From Microcoleus sp. FACHB-831 (GTDB lineage: Bacteria; Cyanobacteriota; Cyanobacteriia; Cyanobacteriales; FACHB-T130): a stretch of DNA of 64,000 bases. Below are positions 50,398 to 59,412 of this stretch, one piece after another; within the stretch, counting starts at the first letter, position 1; every line of letters starts with the position of its first letter. The notes under the pieces are model-generated. The model saw only the letters and a list, made by a program, of their open reading frames with translations, searched no databases and was not told the origin of the DNA. The DNA is taken from assembly GCF_014695585.1 (NCBI RefSeq), contig NZ_JACJON010000026.1, positions 1 through 64,000 of the forward strand. The letters run 5' to 3'. The translations under genes were made by a program, and so were the position numbers.

Positions 50398-51870
50398 TTA
50401 TTTGTGCCGAATCAATTCGTAAATTTCTAGATATTCCTTACCTGGATAGTTCCATGAGTAGTCATAACTCATGCCCTGAAGCACGAGTTGGCGAAACTCT
50501 TCTGGCTCCTGATACCACAAGTCAAATGCCCGATTCATTGTAGACTCCAAAGCAGAATAATCTGCTTCCTGGAACACATAACCATTGCGCTGTTCGGGCA
50601 AGCGATCGCTATCGTAATCTCGGTCAAACACTGTATTCACCAAACCGCCGACTCCCCGCACAATTGGTACAGTGCCATACTTCAAACCAATCATCTGTGT
50701 CAGCCCGCACGGTTCGTAGTTGCTGGGAACTACGATCGTATCTGCCCCGGCATAAATTAGGTGGGACAATTCTTCATTAAATCCAAGTTCTAAATGAACG
50801 TCGGGGTTATCGTTCAAGAACTGTTTTTCGTGCCGGAAATGAGCGTTTATTCCTGCTTCTGTCGCCGAACCTAGCAGAACAAATTGCCCTCCCCTCGCGA
50901 GGGTATGATAAATCGCATGATGGACGAGATGAACGCCTTTTTGATCGTCCAATCGACCGATGTATGCAACGATGGGTTTATCTGCGTCGCGCAGTAGCAG
51001 GCGATCGCGTAAAGCTTTTTTGTTCTTTGCTTTCCCTTCCAGGTTTTCCTTAGTGTACTTATAAGGAATGTAGCGGTCTGTTTCGGGGTTCCAAAAATCA
51101 TTATCAATACCGTTAAGAATCCCGCGAAACTTACTTTGGTACAAATGCAAAGTGTGACCCAATCCATAACCAAACTCACCGTGATGAGCTTCCCAAGCGT
51201 GATGAGGCGAAACTGTAGTTACATAATTCGAGTAAACGATGCCCCCTTTCATAAAGTTCAATGCAAAGGGGTTGAAATTATCGCGCAGGCGATCGTATTG
51301 GAAATAATATGATTCTTGATTCAGACCTGTTGCCCAAAGAATTTCGCTACCTCCCATTCCTTGATGCTTAAAGTTGTGAATGGTGTAGCATACCCGTTGG
51401 TTCCCCATCTCATACTTATAGTTTTCAAAGAGCATAACTGGAACTAAGCCAGTCTGCCAGTCATGGCAATGGATGATATCGGGACGCTTATTACTCTTGA
51501 GCAAAAATTCCAGCGCGGCTTTGCTGAAGAATGCAAACCGCATATTATCGTCGTTACAACCGTAATAACAGCCCCGGTTGAAGAAGTTATCGCCGGAATG
51601 GGGTTCGATAAAAAAACACACGCGCCCGTGTACCCAACCGCAATAGACAGAACAGTGGATCTGACCGCCAAACCAGGGCACCCACAGATCGCGATATGCA
51701 TCGTGGAGTCCCCAGATATGGTCATAGCGCATGCAATCATACATAGGCAGAATTAGCTCTACCGCATGACCGCGACTTTCTAGCTCTCTGCTGAGTCCGT
51801 AAACTACATCGCCTAAACCTCCCGCTTTGATTACAGGAGCGCATTCAGAGGCGATTTGCACAATGTACAT
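50398..51870 (-). CDS. glgA: Glycogen synthase
   Basis: The 490-residue GT5 enzyme transfers glucose from ADP-glucose to glycogen. The N-terminus reads MYIVQIASECAPVIKAGGLGDVVYGLSRELE with the KxGGL substrate loop. DIIHCHDWQTGLVP, VAYIGRLDDQKGVHL and SNYEPCGLTQMIGLKYGTVPIVRGVGGL follow. The open frame runs 35 residues further upstream, but these are not family-like. ATG 51870 has GGAGAAATAAAA before it and is the right start. It is a carbon-storage gene of the phototroph, alone in its strand block. Confidence 0.93.
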   Translation of the reverse strand: MYIVQIASECAPVIKAGGLGDVVYGLSRELESRGHAVELILPMYDCMRYDHIWGLHDAYRDLWVPWFGGQIHCSVYCGWVHGRVCFFIEPHSGDNFFNRGCYYGCNDDNMRFAFFSKAALEFLLKSNKRPDIIHCHDWQTGLVPVMLFENYKYEMGNQRVCYTIHNFKHQGMGGSEILWATGLNQESYYFQYDRLRDNFNPFALNFMKGGIVYSNYVTTVSPHHAWEAHHGEFGYGLGHTLHLYQSKFRGILNGIDNDFWNPETDRYIPYKYTKENLEGKAKNKKALRDRLLLRDADKPIVAYIGRLDDQKGVHLVHHAIYHTLARGGQFVLLGSATEAGINAHFRHEKQFLNDNPDVHLELGFNEELSHLIYAGADTIVVPSNYEPCGLTQMIGLKYGTVPIVRGVGGLVNTVFDRDYDSDRLPEQRNGYVFQEADYSALESTMNRAFDLWYQEPEEFRQLVLQGMSYDYSWNYPGKEYLEIYELIRHK

Positions 51871-52101
51871 TTTTATTTCTCCGTCAAAGAAAATATATTT
51901 TCTTAACTTCACAAAAGTATATATTTTCCTGACCAATACGCAACCTGACCAATGGGAATAAACAGCTTGTTGCAAAACGCAGCCATAAGAAGTTGAGCGA
52001 TCGCTCCTTTAGTTACTGCAAGATAATACGCTCCACCATTGATTTCACGGTTTTGCCCGCTTGAAGTTAATGCTAAGTGCCGCAGAATATTGAATTAGCC
52101 G

Positions 52102-53766
52102 TCACCAAGGGTTGCCAATCATTGTGAATGCAGCCCAGTAATATGGATGCGATAGATTCTCTTCTCCCATCCGTGCCAACGTTGACGGCAAAGACACTTT
52201 TACTCCAGCGCTGCGTAGCTGTCCCGGCAAAATGCGGACTTGTTTATGAATCATAGCTAGTTGCGCCAGCCTTAGCGCCTGCGCTTTGATGGGTGCAACC
52301 CTCAAGTGCCGATAAAACTCGGTCATCAATGGTAATGTCCCTTCCTCGCTGACATACCACAGGCTTCCCAGCGCAGACTTAACACCAGCTTGTATCGCTA
52401 ATCCGGCAAAACCCAACTCTGCATCTCTATCTCCCACCGCCGTGCGACACGCGCTGAGTACCAACAGTTCAACTTGTGGGTTATTCCAACCCATATCCCG
52501 CAACTGATCGAGACGCAGCTTAGTGTCCCACAACTGGATGTAGGAATTATTCGGCTTCCCTGGCTTAAATTCACCATGTGTTGCCAGATGAATAATCTGG
52601 AAAGGTTGTTGGCTCCGTGCAGATTTGAGGTTATCTAGAGTAAAGGCTTCATTGAGAAACGATGAACCCCGCCATAGCTGCTGCGTTATTACAGCTAACT
52701 CTATCGGTACACCTGGTAAAGGGTTTTGATGAGTAAAACGGTCAGCTCCCATTGCCAAGACTTGGGTATTCTTGATATCAGCGTAACGGGGATTGGAGAG
52801 GCTAACACTGGGCATCAAGGCGACGCTGTAGCGCTGTACCAAAAACCCACGACCATCGTGGAGAACAGCCACTGGCAGACAGCGCATATCGCTATCCATG
52901 AGGAAGACAAGATTTTTTATACCTTGAGCTTGTAACTCAGCTTCCAGCGGTGCTATTAGCCACTCATAAAGTTGTCTAGCTGGGGGTAAATAGCTGGTTG
53001 TAGCAGTTTTGGCTATGTCGGTAATTTCACTGCGTAATTTTGCAACTTCTTTTAGAGCTAGCGATCGCGTGATGCCATCCAGCTTTATGCTAATCGGTTG
53101 CTTGTAAGGGGTCACTAGCAACAGTGTCAGGGTGTCCTGATTTGATGATTTTCTAAATTTGACATAGATGAAGGCCGACTTCACACCTGTGGTTGCATCA
53201 ATTTCGCGAAGAATATCCGTAAGATTTGCTCGGTTTTGAATCGTGCTTTGGCGCGGTAGTTTTAGATAGTTTTCAAACTCCCTTGTGGAAGTTTCTTCCA
53301 GATTGGCTACCTTAGCGTCTGTCGGAGACTGAACTTGTCTAAGACCAACTAAGCCTGGGAAAACTCTACTGCTTGCTCCTACTTGCTCATAGGTGATTTC
53401 GTTGCTGGAACCAAGGGCAAGCCTATTGCGAGGAACTCGCTCGACTACAATTTGTTGCAATAAAACAGGGTCAATAAATCTGTTTGTAATTGGTGTGAAA
53501 CCAGGAATGGATTTAAGGTTAGAGTTGCTTGCACCGATTCCTACATTGTTTCCAGCAGAATTGCCGTTTCGTTGTGGATAGTTTTGAGGAGAGATGTTTG
53601 GTTTAACATCTCTCCCCCCCTTTGGCCCCGGCTTAGTGGGTACTGATGTGGTTCCAGTCCCCTGCTGCGCCGACTGCGGCAAGGCTTTTGTAGCGGAAAA
53701 AATTATAACTGCTGAGCTTGCAGCTAGACTTACACAAACAACATATCGAGTTGATAAAGACAGCAT
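52102..53766 (-). CDS. Secreted CHAT-domain caspase-like protein
   Basis: The 554-residue protein begins with a signal peptide (VCVSLAASSAVIIFSATKALPQ). About 90 residues of Gly/Asn/Pro-rich linker follow, a short region to about 200, then the CHAT domain (about 240-550). The catalytic dyad is His397 (LATHGEF) and Cys440 (LSACRTAVGD). The C-terminal SLWYVSEEGTLPLMTEFY and HPYYWAAFTMIGN motifs are intact. The usual N-terminal TPR array of cyanobacterial CHAT proteins is absent. It may act as a periplasmic cysteine protease or be inactive. It is divergent from the RNA-processing gene, with a 383-base gap. Confidence 0.88.
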   Translation of the reverse strand: MLSLSTRYVVCVSLAASSAVIIFSATKALPQSAQQGTGTTSVPTKPGPKGGRDVKPNISPQNYPQRNGNSAGNNVGIGASNSNLKSIPGFTPITNRFIDPVLLQQIVVERVPRNRLALGSSNEITYEQVGASSRVFPGLVGLRQVQSPTDAKVANLEETSTREFENYLKLPRQSTIQNRANLTDILREIDATTGVKSAFIYVKFRKSSNQDTLTLLLVTPYKQPISIKLDGITRSLALKEVAKLRSEITDIAKTATTSYLPPARQLYEWLIAPLEAELQAQGIKNLVFLMDSDMRCLPVAVLHDGRGFLVQRYSVALMPSVSLSNPRYADIKNTQVLAMGADRFTHQNPLPGVPIELAVITQQLWRGSSFLNEAFTLDNLKSARSQQPFQIIHLATHGEFKPGKPNNSYIQLWDTKLRLDQLRDMGWNNPQVELLVLSACRTAVGDRDAELGFAGLAIQAGVKSALGSLWYVSEEGTLPLMTEFYRHLRVAPIKAQALRLAQLAMIHKQVRILPGQLRSAGVKVSLPSTLARMGEENLSHPYYWAAFTMIGNPW

Positions 53767-54149
53767 ATTCAGAGGTTATTTATAAATGTTTTTTCGATAA
53801 TGCTAGTCGAATTAATATCAGGCTCATCATGGCAAATTTAACTATATCTTTGCTCGTCTGGAGCGGATAATCATACGCCAACTGCAATTCAGGATAAAAG
53901 CAAGTTATTTATATGGCTTAATTAAGTGAAAATCGCGGCTATTGTAGTTTTTTTCTCGTTTGTTTGACAAGCCATAAATATTTCCCAAATATCTAGGCGT
54001 AAACGAGCGAGATTCTACCTATTTATTTATAAGTCATAAGAACTGGCAGGAGCGCAAAAATTCCTGTATTATGTATGTAGTATTAAGATAAAGGGCGTGC
54101 AGCGTGCGATCGCATGCCTGCCTAGCTTGAGCCGGGAGACGATCGAGGT
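53767..54149. other. Divergent promoter region between CHAT and RNA-processing genes
   Basis: No gene is seen. The first 300 bases are AT-rich. A GCGTGCAGCGTGCGATCGCATGC run lies just before the plus-strand start. Promoters for both genes are expected here. Confidence 0.45.
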
Positions 54150-57100
54150 ATGTCTAATCAAAAAATGGCCACCAGCCGCGAGGTTTACAACCGCATCCTA
54201 TGGGATGCACGGTTAGATCGCCACGCCTTTACAATCGGCTATTTAGAACGCACATCTGAAGTAAAACTCCGCTCTAAACCGCTAGCGGAATGGGAAGCTA
54301 ATGGCGACATACCCTGGCATCGCATCCGCTACATAAGCTGTGGAGAGACAATAGTTTGGGATCGCGATCGCCACTTGGATCTCGTCTCTATAGGACAGCT
54401 ACCCGCCGCTGCATGGACGGCGCAATTAGGGGAGCAAGATCTTCCGCTTATAGCAACGCCATTTTCACCAAAACCAATATACCGATATGGTTCCCAAGGT
54501 TGGCAACCGAGCGACGAGCTACCTGAGTCTGTTCCATCGAGTGCTTTGACCATCGTTAGTTTTAACGTGCTGTGCGATACATACGAGCAGGAACGCATCC
54601 AGACAGAAAAGCGGATTCCAGCGATCGCCAGCCATCTACGCAACTGCGATGCGGATATCATAGCGCTACAGGAAGTGACGCGATCGCTGCTAGATAACCT
54701 TTTAGAACTCGATTGGGTGCGCGGCTACTTCATCTCGGAACCGCCAGAAGCCTCAACGCTGGAACGCTATGGCCTTTTGATCCTGTCGCGGCTGCCGTTT
54801 ACCCTAGTCGAGCATCGGTACTCGGCGCACAAGCAGGTATTAGTGGGAACGTGGCAGATAAACGAGCGATCGCTGCATGTAGCTGTAGTACATTTAACAA
54901 GCAATCGCGGCCACAACGCAATGGAAAAACGGGCGGTTCAACTAAACTTGTTGCTCGATTACCTAAAAACGCAGCCGGGAGATTGCGCGATCGCCGGAGA
55001 CTTCAACACCAGAGGCGACGAACAACAAGATCTGTTAACTAAAAGCGGCTTTGTTGATGTCTGGAAAGAATTGCATCCTCTTGAAGAAGGTTATACTTTT
55101 GACCCTCACCGCAACACGCTAGCAGCAATAATGACCATAAGTAACGAGGCGGCGCGGTTCGATCGCATCCTGCTACGCGCCGCAGATGGGCGCTGGCTAC
55201 CGCGTTCTATGGAAATATTCGCCTGCGAACCCATACCGGAGGCTGAAGGAACCCTCTATGCCTCGGATCATTTTGGCGTGCGTGCGGTTCTAGAATGCTC
55301 TATGCAGACAACCGCCTCTTTGCGTGCGGTGCGCCCTGTATATCAGAGCGCTGTCGTAGTAATTCCACCTGCTGAAGTTTGGTCAGCAATTCAGGCAATT
55401 CGCCGCCGTTACGATCGCCAGATCGACCGTTGGATGCCTCACATCACATTGATTTATGGCTTTGTTCCAGAGGAGTATTTTGAGGAAGCAGCGCAAGCGA
55501 TCGCGCGATCGCTTGCTGTTGTTGAGCCTTTTGAGATAACCCTTTCAGGCTTCGACACCTTCGAGCATCGCTCTAGCAGCACCGCTTGGTTGCGACCTGT
55601 TACCCAGCCAGAACGAGCCTTACATCAGTTGCAAGCAGTCTTACAGCAGCTATTTCCGCAGTGCGACGAGCAAAGCAAGAAATCGCCTGCGGGTTTTACG
55701 CCGCATCTGAGCGTGGGACAGTTCAAGAGCGTACAAGAAGCGATCGCGCAGCTTCCTTCCTGGCATCCAATAAGCTTTCCTGTAGAATCTGTTGCTCTAA
55801 TTAGTCGTCGCGGCGATGAACCTTTCGAGGTTAGATATCTCGTACCCTTGGGGAAGGAAATTAAAGACACCGCCCTCATTGCTGGAACAGGCGAATCTTT
55901 TACGCAAAATCCAAAATTGAATAGCCTGATACAGCTAGTTAGCAACCTTGAGCCAGAATTAAGCCAAGCACAGCGAGAACATCGCGAAACAATTCTGTCT
56001 CTCGTGGCGCAAGCAATAGCGGAGTGTTTGGGTTATCAGCCATCGCTGCATCTCGTGGGTTCGGCGCGTCTGGGCGTGCAAAGTCCGCAAAGCGATTTGG
56101 ATGTTGTTTGTCTGATTCCTACTTATATGTCGGGCGAGCAGTTTTTATTAAGCGTGCGGGAGAGATTGTCAGGGTTGTGCGATCGCTCGCAGGTGGTTAA
56201 AGATGCAAGGATGCCAGCGTTGAGGATGCAGATAGAAGGCGTGTCTGTCGATTTGCTTTATGCTTGCACTCCTAACGATTTCCAACTGGAAAATCCAAAA
56301 TCTAAGATCCAAAATCGTGTAAATGATTTCGATCCGCTTAGTTGGAAAGCACTTGTGGGTTGTTTGGAAGCTGACGCGATCGCTGATACTGTAATTCCTC
56401 GCATCCCGTTAGATTCTTTCCGCGTGCTGTTGCGTGCTACCCGTGCGTGGGCAAAAGCACGCCAAATACACGGCAATGCGTGGGGTTTTGTCGGCAACTT
56501 TTCCATCGCCTTGCTGACTGCTTGGAGCTGTGCAAATTATCCACAAAATGTTGAGGATGCAGGAATTGAAAGGCTGCTACAACATTTTTTCCAGGCGCTA
56601 GCCGAACACGATTGGAGCTATCCCATCGCGCTGACTGAAGCTGGCAGACATTACAACGTGCGCCTTCCCCGCGACTGGATGCCTATAGTTACTTCAATTG
56701 AGCCATGTCAAAACAGTGCGCGAAATGTGTCGCGTTCGACAGCAGAGATTTTGCGCCGTGAATTCGTTCGCGGTGCGGAGATTGTAGAGCGGGCTTTAGC
56801 TGGCGAAATCGGTTGGGAAATGCTGTTTGAGTCAGCAGATCTCAAGGCGCAATCAAGCCTGTTTTTAGTGCTGAGTGCGACAATTGAAGACAGCGATCGC
56901 TCTTTATCCGCCTGCGGTTGGCTGGAAGGACGCATAATTGGATTGGCCATTAATTTGGAACAGCAAATTGATGTTTGCGTAAGACCTTGGCCGGGAATAA
57001 GGAAGGATCAAAATAAAATTAGCGCGATACTGGGTTTGGAGCTTCCTAAAGATTGCGATCGCGTTTCATGGCTCGAAGCCAATGGCGCTGTAATACAACT

Positions 57101-57218
57101 TCTTGCCCAAAACTTTGTAAGTCAGTTCAACAATTCCTTTGCCGATTCTAATAGCATTGCTTTGGTTAGCCTGCTGTGCGATCGCCAAGATTTTGGCCAA
57201 CTTTACCCCAATTTATGA
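54150..57218 (+). CDS. Four-domain RNA-end processing protein (MJ1316-like, EEP, 2H, poly(A) polymerase)
   Basis: The 1022-residue protein joins four modules. Residues about 8-85 match the MJ1316/DUF504 RNA-end recognition domain (REVYNRILWDARLD, IPWHRIRYI). Residues 133-390 are an EEP nuclease/phosphatase with Asn139, Glu175 (LQEV), Asp284/Asn286 (GDFNT) and His374 (SDHFG). Residues about 395-575 are a 2H phosphoesterase with His431-x-Thr433 and His519-x-Ser521. Residues about 610-1000 are a poly(A)-polymerase-type nucleotidyltransferase with GSARLG, Asp649, Asp651 and Asp701. Together these suggest RNA 3'-end or cyclic-phosphate repair followed by nucleotide addition. A heptamer repeat encodes residues 715-723. 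No signal peptide is seen. The RNA substrate is unknown. Confidence 0.85.
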   Translation: MSNQKMATSREVYNRILWDARLDRHAFTIGYLERTSEVKLRSKPLAEWEANGDIPWHRIRYISCGETIVWDRDRHLDLVSIGQLPAAAWTAQLGEQDLPLIATPFSPKPIYRYGSQGWQPSDELPESVPSSALTIVSFNVLCDTYEQERIQTEKRIPAIASHLRNCDADIIALQEVTRSLLDNLLELDWVRGYFISEPPEASTLERYGLLILSRLPFTLVEHRYSAHKQVLVGTWQINERSLHVAVVHLTSNRGHNAMEKRAVQLNLLLDYLKTQPGDCAIAGDFNTRGDEQQDLLTKSGFVDVWKELHPLEEGYTFDPHRNTLAAIMTISNEAARFDRILLRAADGRWLPRSMEIFACEPIPEAEGTLYASDHFGVRAVLECSMQTTASLRAVRPVYQSAVVVIPPAEVWSAIQAIRRRYDRQIDRWMPHITLIYGFVPEEYFEEAAQAIARSLAVVEPFEITLSGFDTFEHRSSSTAWLRPVTQPERALHQLQAVLQQLFPQCDEQSKKSPAGFTPHLSVGQFKSVQEAIAQLPSWHPISFPVESVALISRRGDEPFEVRYLVPLGKEIKDTALIAGTGESFTQNPKLNSLIQLVSNLEPELSQAQREHRETILSLVAQAIAECLGYQPSLHLVGSARLGVQSPQSDLDVVCLIPTYMSGEQFLLSVRERLSGLCDRSQVVKDARMPALRMQIEGVSVDLLYACTPNDFQLENPKSKIQNRVNDFDPLSWKALVGCLEADAIADTVIPRIPLDSFRVLLRATRAWAKARQIHGNAWGFVGNFSIALLTAWSCANYPQNVEDAGIERLLQHFFQALAEHDWSYPIALTEAGRHYNVRLPRDWMPIVTSIEPCQNSARNVSRSTAEILRREFVRGAEIVERALAGEIGWEMLFESADLKAQSSLFLVLSATIEDSDRSLSACGWLEGRIIGLAINLEQQIDVCVRPWPGIRKDQNKISAILGLELPKDCDRVSWLEANGAVIQLLAQNFVSQFNNSFADSNSIALVSLLCDRQDFGQLYPNL
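56291..56316. repeat. Heptamer repeat inside the RNA-processing gene
   Basis: AATCCAA, AATCTAA, GATCCAA and AATCG are consecutive here and encode NPKSKIQNR in frame, the same peptide as in the 1681-residue kinase. Confidence 0.85.
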
Positions 57219-57323
57219 CTAACTCCGGAGGATTTTTATAGGTATTGATTTTAAAGAGCAATCCTGAGCGGGCGTTACCTTTTAAGTGTTGATTAACTGT
57301 TATTCAGTTCTGGCAACCAAAAG

Positions 57324-57860
57324 TTATTGGTGACTAATTACATCAATGGCTGTCTTGAGCCAATCAATATAAGTTTGTTCTCTTCGGATTGCTAACTCCA
57401 GTACCAGCCTTTGCATCATTTGTTCGCGATTAGCAGCGCGATCGCCCAACATTGGTAATTCAACATTTTCACACTCAGCCAACTTTTCCTTACGTGCTGC
57501 TAACTGCTGTTCTAACAATTGAATAATCGCTTCATCAGGTAATTGCGCCGCAAAATGCAACTGAACGAGCAAAGGATCTCTCACTGTTGGCAAGGTTTGA
57601 GGACATTGAAGCCAGCGGATTAATTCGCCTTTCCCCCCTTCAGTTATGCTGTAGACCTTGCGGTTGGGGCGATCGCGCTGAATCTCAAGGGTACAGCTAA
57701 TCCAACCTTGCTCAACCAATTTATCGAGGGTTCTATAAATTTGTGCTTGGTCTGCGGGCCATAAATGAGCGACGCAGCCATCGAAGCAGCTTATTTTAAG
57801 GTCGTAGCCCGTCCTCTGTTCTTGCTGAAGTAGACCCAAAATTGCGTGTGCTAGAGACAT
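57324..57860 (-). CDS. PadR-family transcriptional regulator
   Basis: The roughly 178-residue protein starts MSLAHAILGLLQQEQRTGYDLKISC, the winged-helix of PadR regulators. It continues with DQAQIYRTLDKLVEQGWI, RKVYSITEGGKGELIRWL and a C-terminal helical dimerisation domain. The open frame reaches 57941, but ATG 57860 is the family start. It is divergent from the pirin gene. A perfect 20-nt palindrome (57926-57945) in between is the likely operator for autoregulation and perhaps pirin control. Confidence 0.88.
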   Translation of the reverse strand: MSLAHAILGLLQQEQRTGYDLKISCFDGCVAHLWPADQAQIYRTLDKLVEQGWISCTLEIQRDRPNRKVYSITEGGKGELIRWLQCPQTLPTVRDPLLVQLHFAAQLPDEAIIQLLEQQLAARKEKLAECENVELPMLGDRAANREQMMQRLVLELAIRREQTYIDWLKTAIDVISHQ

Positions 57861-57925
57861 AGACGGTTTCCCGATAATCCCAGTAGCGGAAGCCCTACTG
57901 TTATTCCTTATATAGTCTAATGCTA

Positions 57926-57945
57926 TTATATGATTAATCATATAA
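57926..57945. promoter_or_regulatory. Perfect palindrome, candidate PadR operator
   Basis: TTATATGATTAATCATATAA is identical to its reverse complement. It lies 66 bases upstream of the padR-type start and 170 bases upstream of pirin, fitting an operator for a dimeric winged-helix regulator. Confidence 0.65.
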
Positions 57946-58115
57946 AAGAGCTGTCAAATAAAATAGTGTTAACTAAGACATACCTGGATAGAGAAGGCGA
58001 TCGCTGATTCTTGAGTTGAACTGATACTTCTCGGATAGGCAAACCTAACCGCCCAGTCTTCCTCCACCAGTAGAGAAGAGAGGACGGAAAACTATAGACA
58101 CCAAGGAGGAAATGA

Positions 58116-59009
58116 ATGCTCGCTCAAATACAAACAATGCGAACTGTCGCGGGAATCATTAATAGCGTGCAAACAATGGAAGGTGAAGGCATGCTTGTGC
58201 GCCGCGCTTTCCCCAAAAGCACCTTTTCCCACTTTGACCCCTTCCTCCTCCTTGATGAATTAGGCCCTGTTGATGTTGCGCCAGGTCAAGGAAAGGGAGC
58301 GCCGGATCATCCCCACCGAGGCTTTGAGACTGTCAGCTATGTACTTGAAGGGCGTTTGGAACACAAAGATTCACAAGGACACGCAGGCAATCTCGGCCCC
58401 GGTGACGTGCAGTGGATGACTGCGGGAGCAGGGGTAGTCCACTCGGAAATGCCAGAACGAGAATTTGCTCGCCTCGGCGGACGGCTTCACGGACTGCAAC
58501 TTTGGGTTAACTTGCCTCGCCGCGACAAGATGATCGAGCCTCGCTATCAGGAAATTCCTGCCGAGCGAATTCCCACTGCTCAGAGCGATGATGGTTTGGT
58601 GAGGGTGAAAGTGATTGCCGGAGAAGCGTTGGGAACTAAAGCAGCGATCGCAACTAGAACTCCGATTATGTACCTGCATTTCACGCTTCAACCGGGTGCA
58701 AGTGTCATTCAGCCTGTGCCAAAAGAATACAACGCTTTTATTTATGTGCTGGATGGAGAAGGCTTGTTTGGTGCAGACAAGGAGCGTGCGGGAGATGGAC
58801 AAATGGTGCTGTTTGCACAAGATGGCGAGGAAGTAGCGATCGCAAATCCAGCGGATGCGAAATTACCTTTGGATGTATTGCTCATCGCTGGCGTACCGCT
58901 AGACGAACCAGTTGTTCGCTACGGCCCATTTGTGATGAATACAGAAGCAGAAATCGTTAAAGCGATTGAAGATTATCGTAACGGGAGGATGGGTTCCATT
59001 GACTTCTAA
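58116..59009 (+). CDS. Pirin-family bicupin
   Basis: The 297-residue protein has the pirin N-cupin with FDPFLLLDELGPV, the metal residues in HPHRGFETVSYVLEG and LEHKDSQGHAGNLGPGDVQWMTAGAGVVHSE. A C-cupin (KEYNAFIYVLDGEGLFG) follows. The family binds Fe or Cu and includes quercetinase-like enzymes and transcription cofactors. It starts at ATG 58116 with AAGGAGG upstream. The next gene overlaps its stop by 11 bases. It is divergent from the PadR gene. Confidence 0.92.
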   Translation: MLAQIQTMRTVAGIINSVQTMEGEGMLVRRAFPKSTFSHFDPFLLLDELGPVDVAPGQGKGAPDHPHRGFETVSYVLEGRLEHKDSQGHAGNLGPGDVQWMTAGAGVVHSEMPEREFARLGGRLHGLQLWVNLPRRDKMIEPRYQEIPAERIPTAQSDDGLVRVKVIAGEALGTKAAIATRTPIMYLHFTLQPGASVIQPVPKEYNAFIYVLDGEGLFGADKERAGDGQMVLFAQDGEEVAIANPADAKLPLDVLLIAGVPLDEPVVRYGPFVMNTEAEIVKAIEDYRNGRMGSIDF

Positions 59010-59412
59010 CATACTTTTACAAAGAATACGTCAACATCAAAATCTGCGCGATTTGAGAAATAAATTGCTGCACCTCCACCGGATGTTGCTTGACACAGAA
59101 CGCATTACTTACGAACAAGTACGCGGACGAGTAACAAACGCACAACTACTTCAACTCGTCATCGATCACGAACAATTTGCTTGGCTGCATCGCCTTTCTG
59201 AGCTTATCGTGCAGATTGATGAAATGCTCCAAGGGGATGAACCCATATCGACTGAAGATGTCGAGAGTCTGATTGCTTATACCTGCACGCTGCTAACTCC
59301 ATCAGAGACAGGCGATGTGTTTGCAAGAAAATACTACAACGCTCTCCAAAGCGAACCAGGCGCTGTGATGGCACATGCAGAGGTGTCAGAGGTTCTTGCA
59401 TCCATTAAATAA
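58999..59412 (+). CDS. Small helical protein coupled to pirin, unknown function
   Basis: The roughly 137-residue helical protein shows LRDLRNKLLHLHRMLLDTERITYEQVRGRV, LLQLVIDHEQFAWLHRLSELIVQIDEML and a tail ending EVLASIK. Similar proteins occur widely in bacteria without a known role. The frame opens at TTG 58966, but TTG 58999 sits 11 bases before the end of pirin, with GGGAGG about ten bases upstream. This argues for translational coupling. A strong terminator ends the operon at 59428-59461. Confidence 0.7.
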   Translation: MTSNILLQRIRQHQNLRDLRNKLLHLHRMLLDTERITYEQVRGRVTNAQLLQLVIDHEQFAWLHRLSELIVQIDEMLQGDEPISTEDVESLIAYTCTLLTPSETGDVFARKYYNALQSEPGAVMAHAEVSEVLASIK

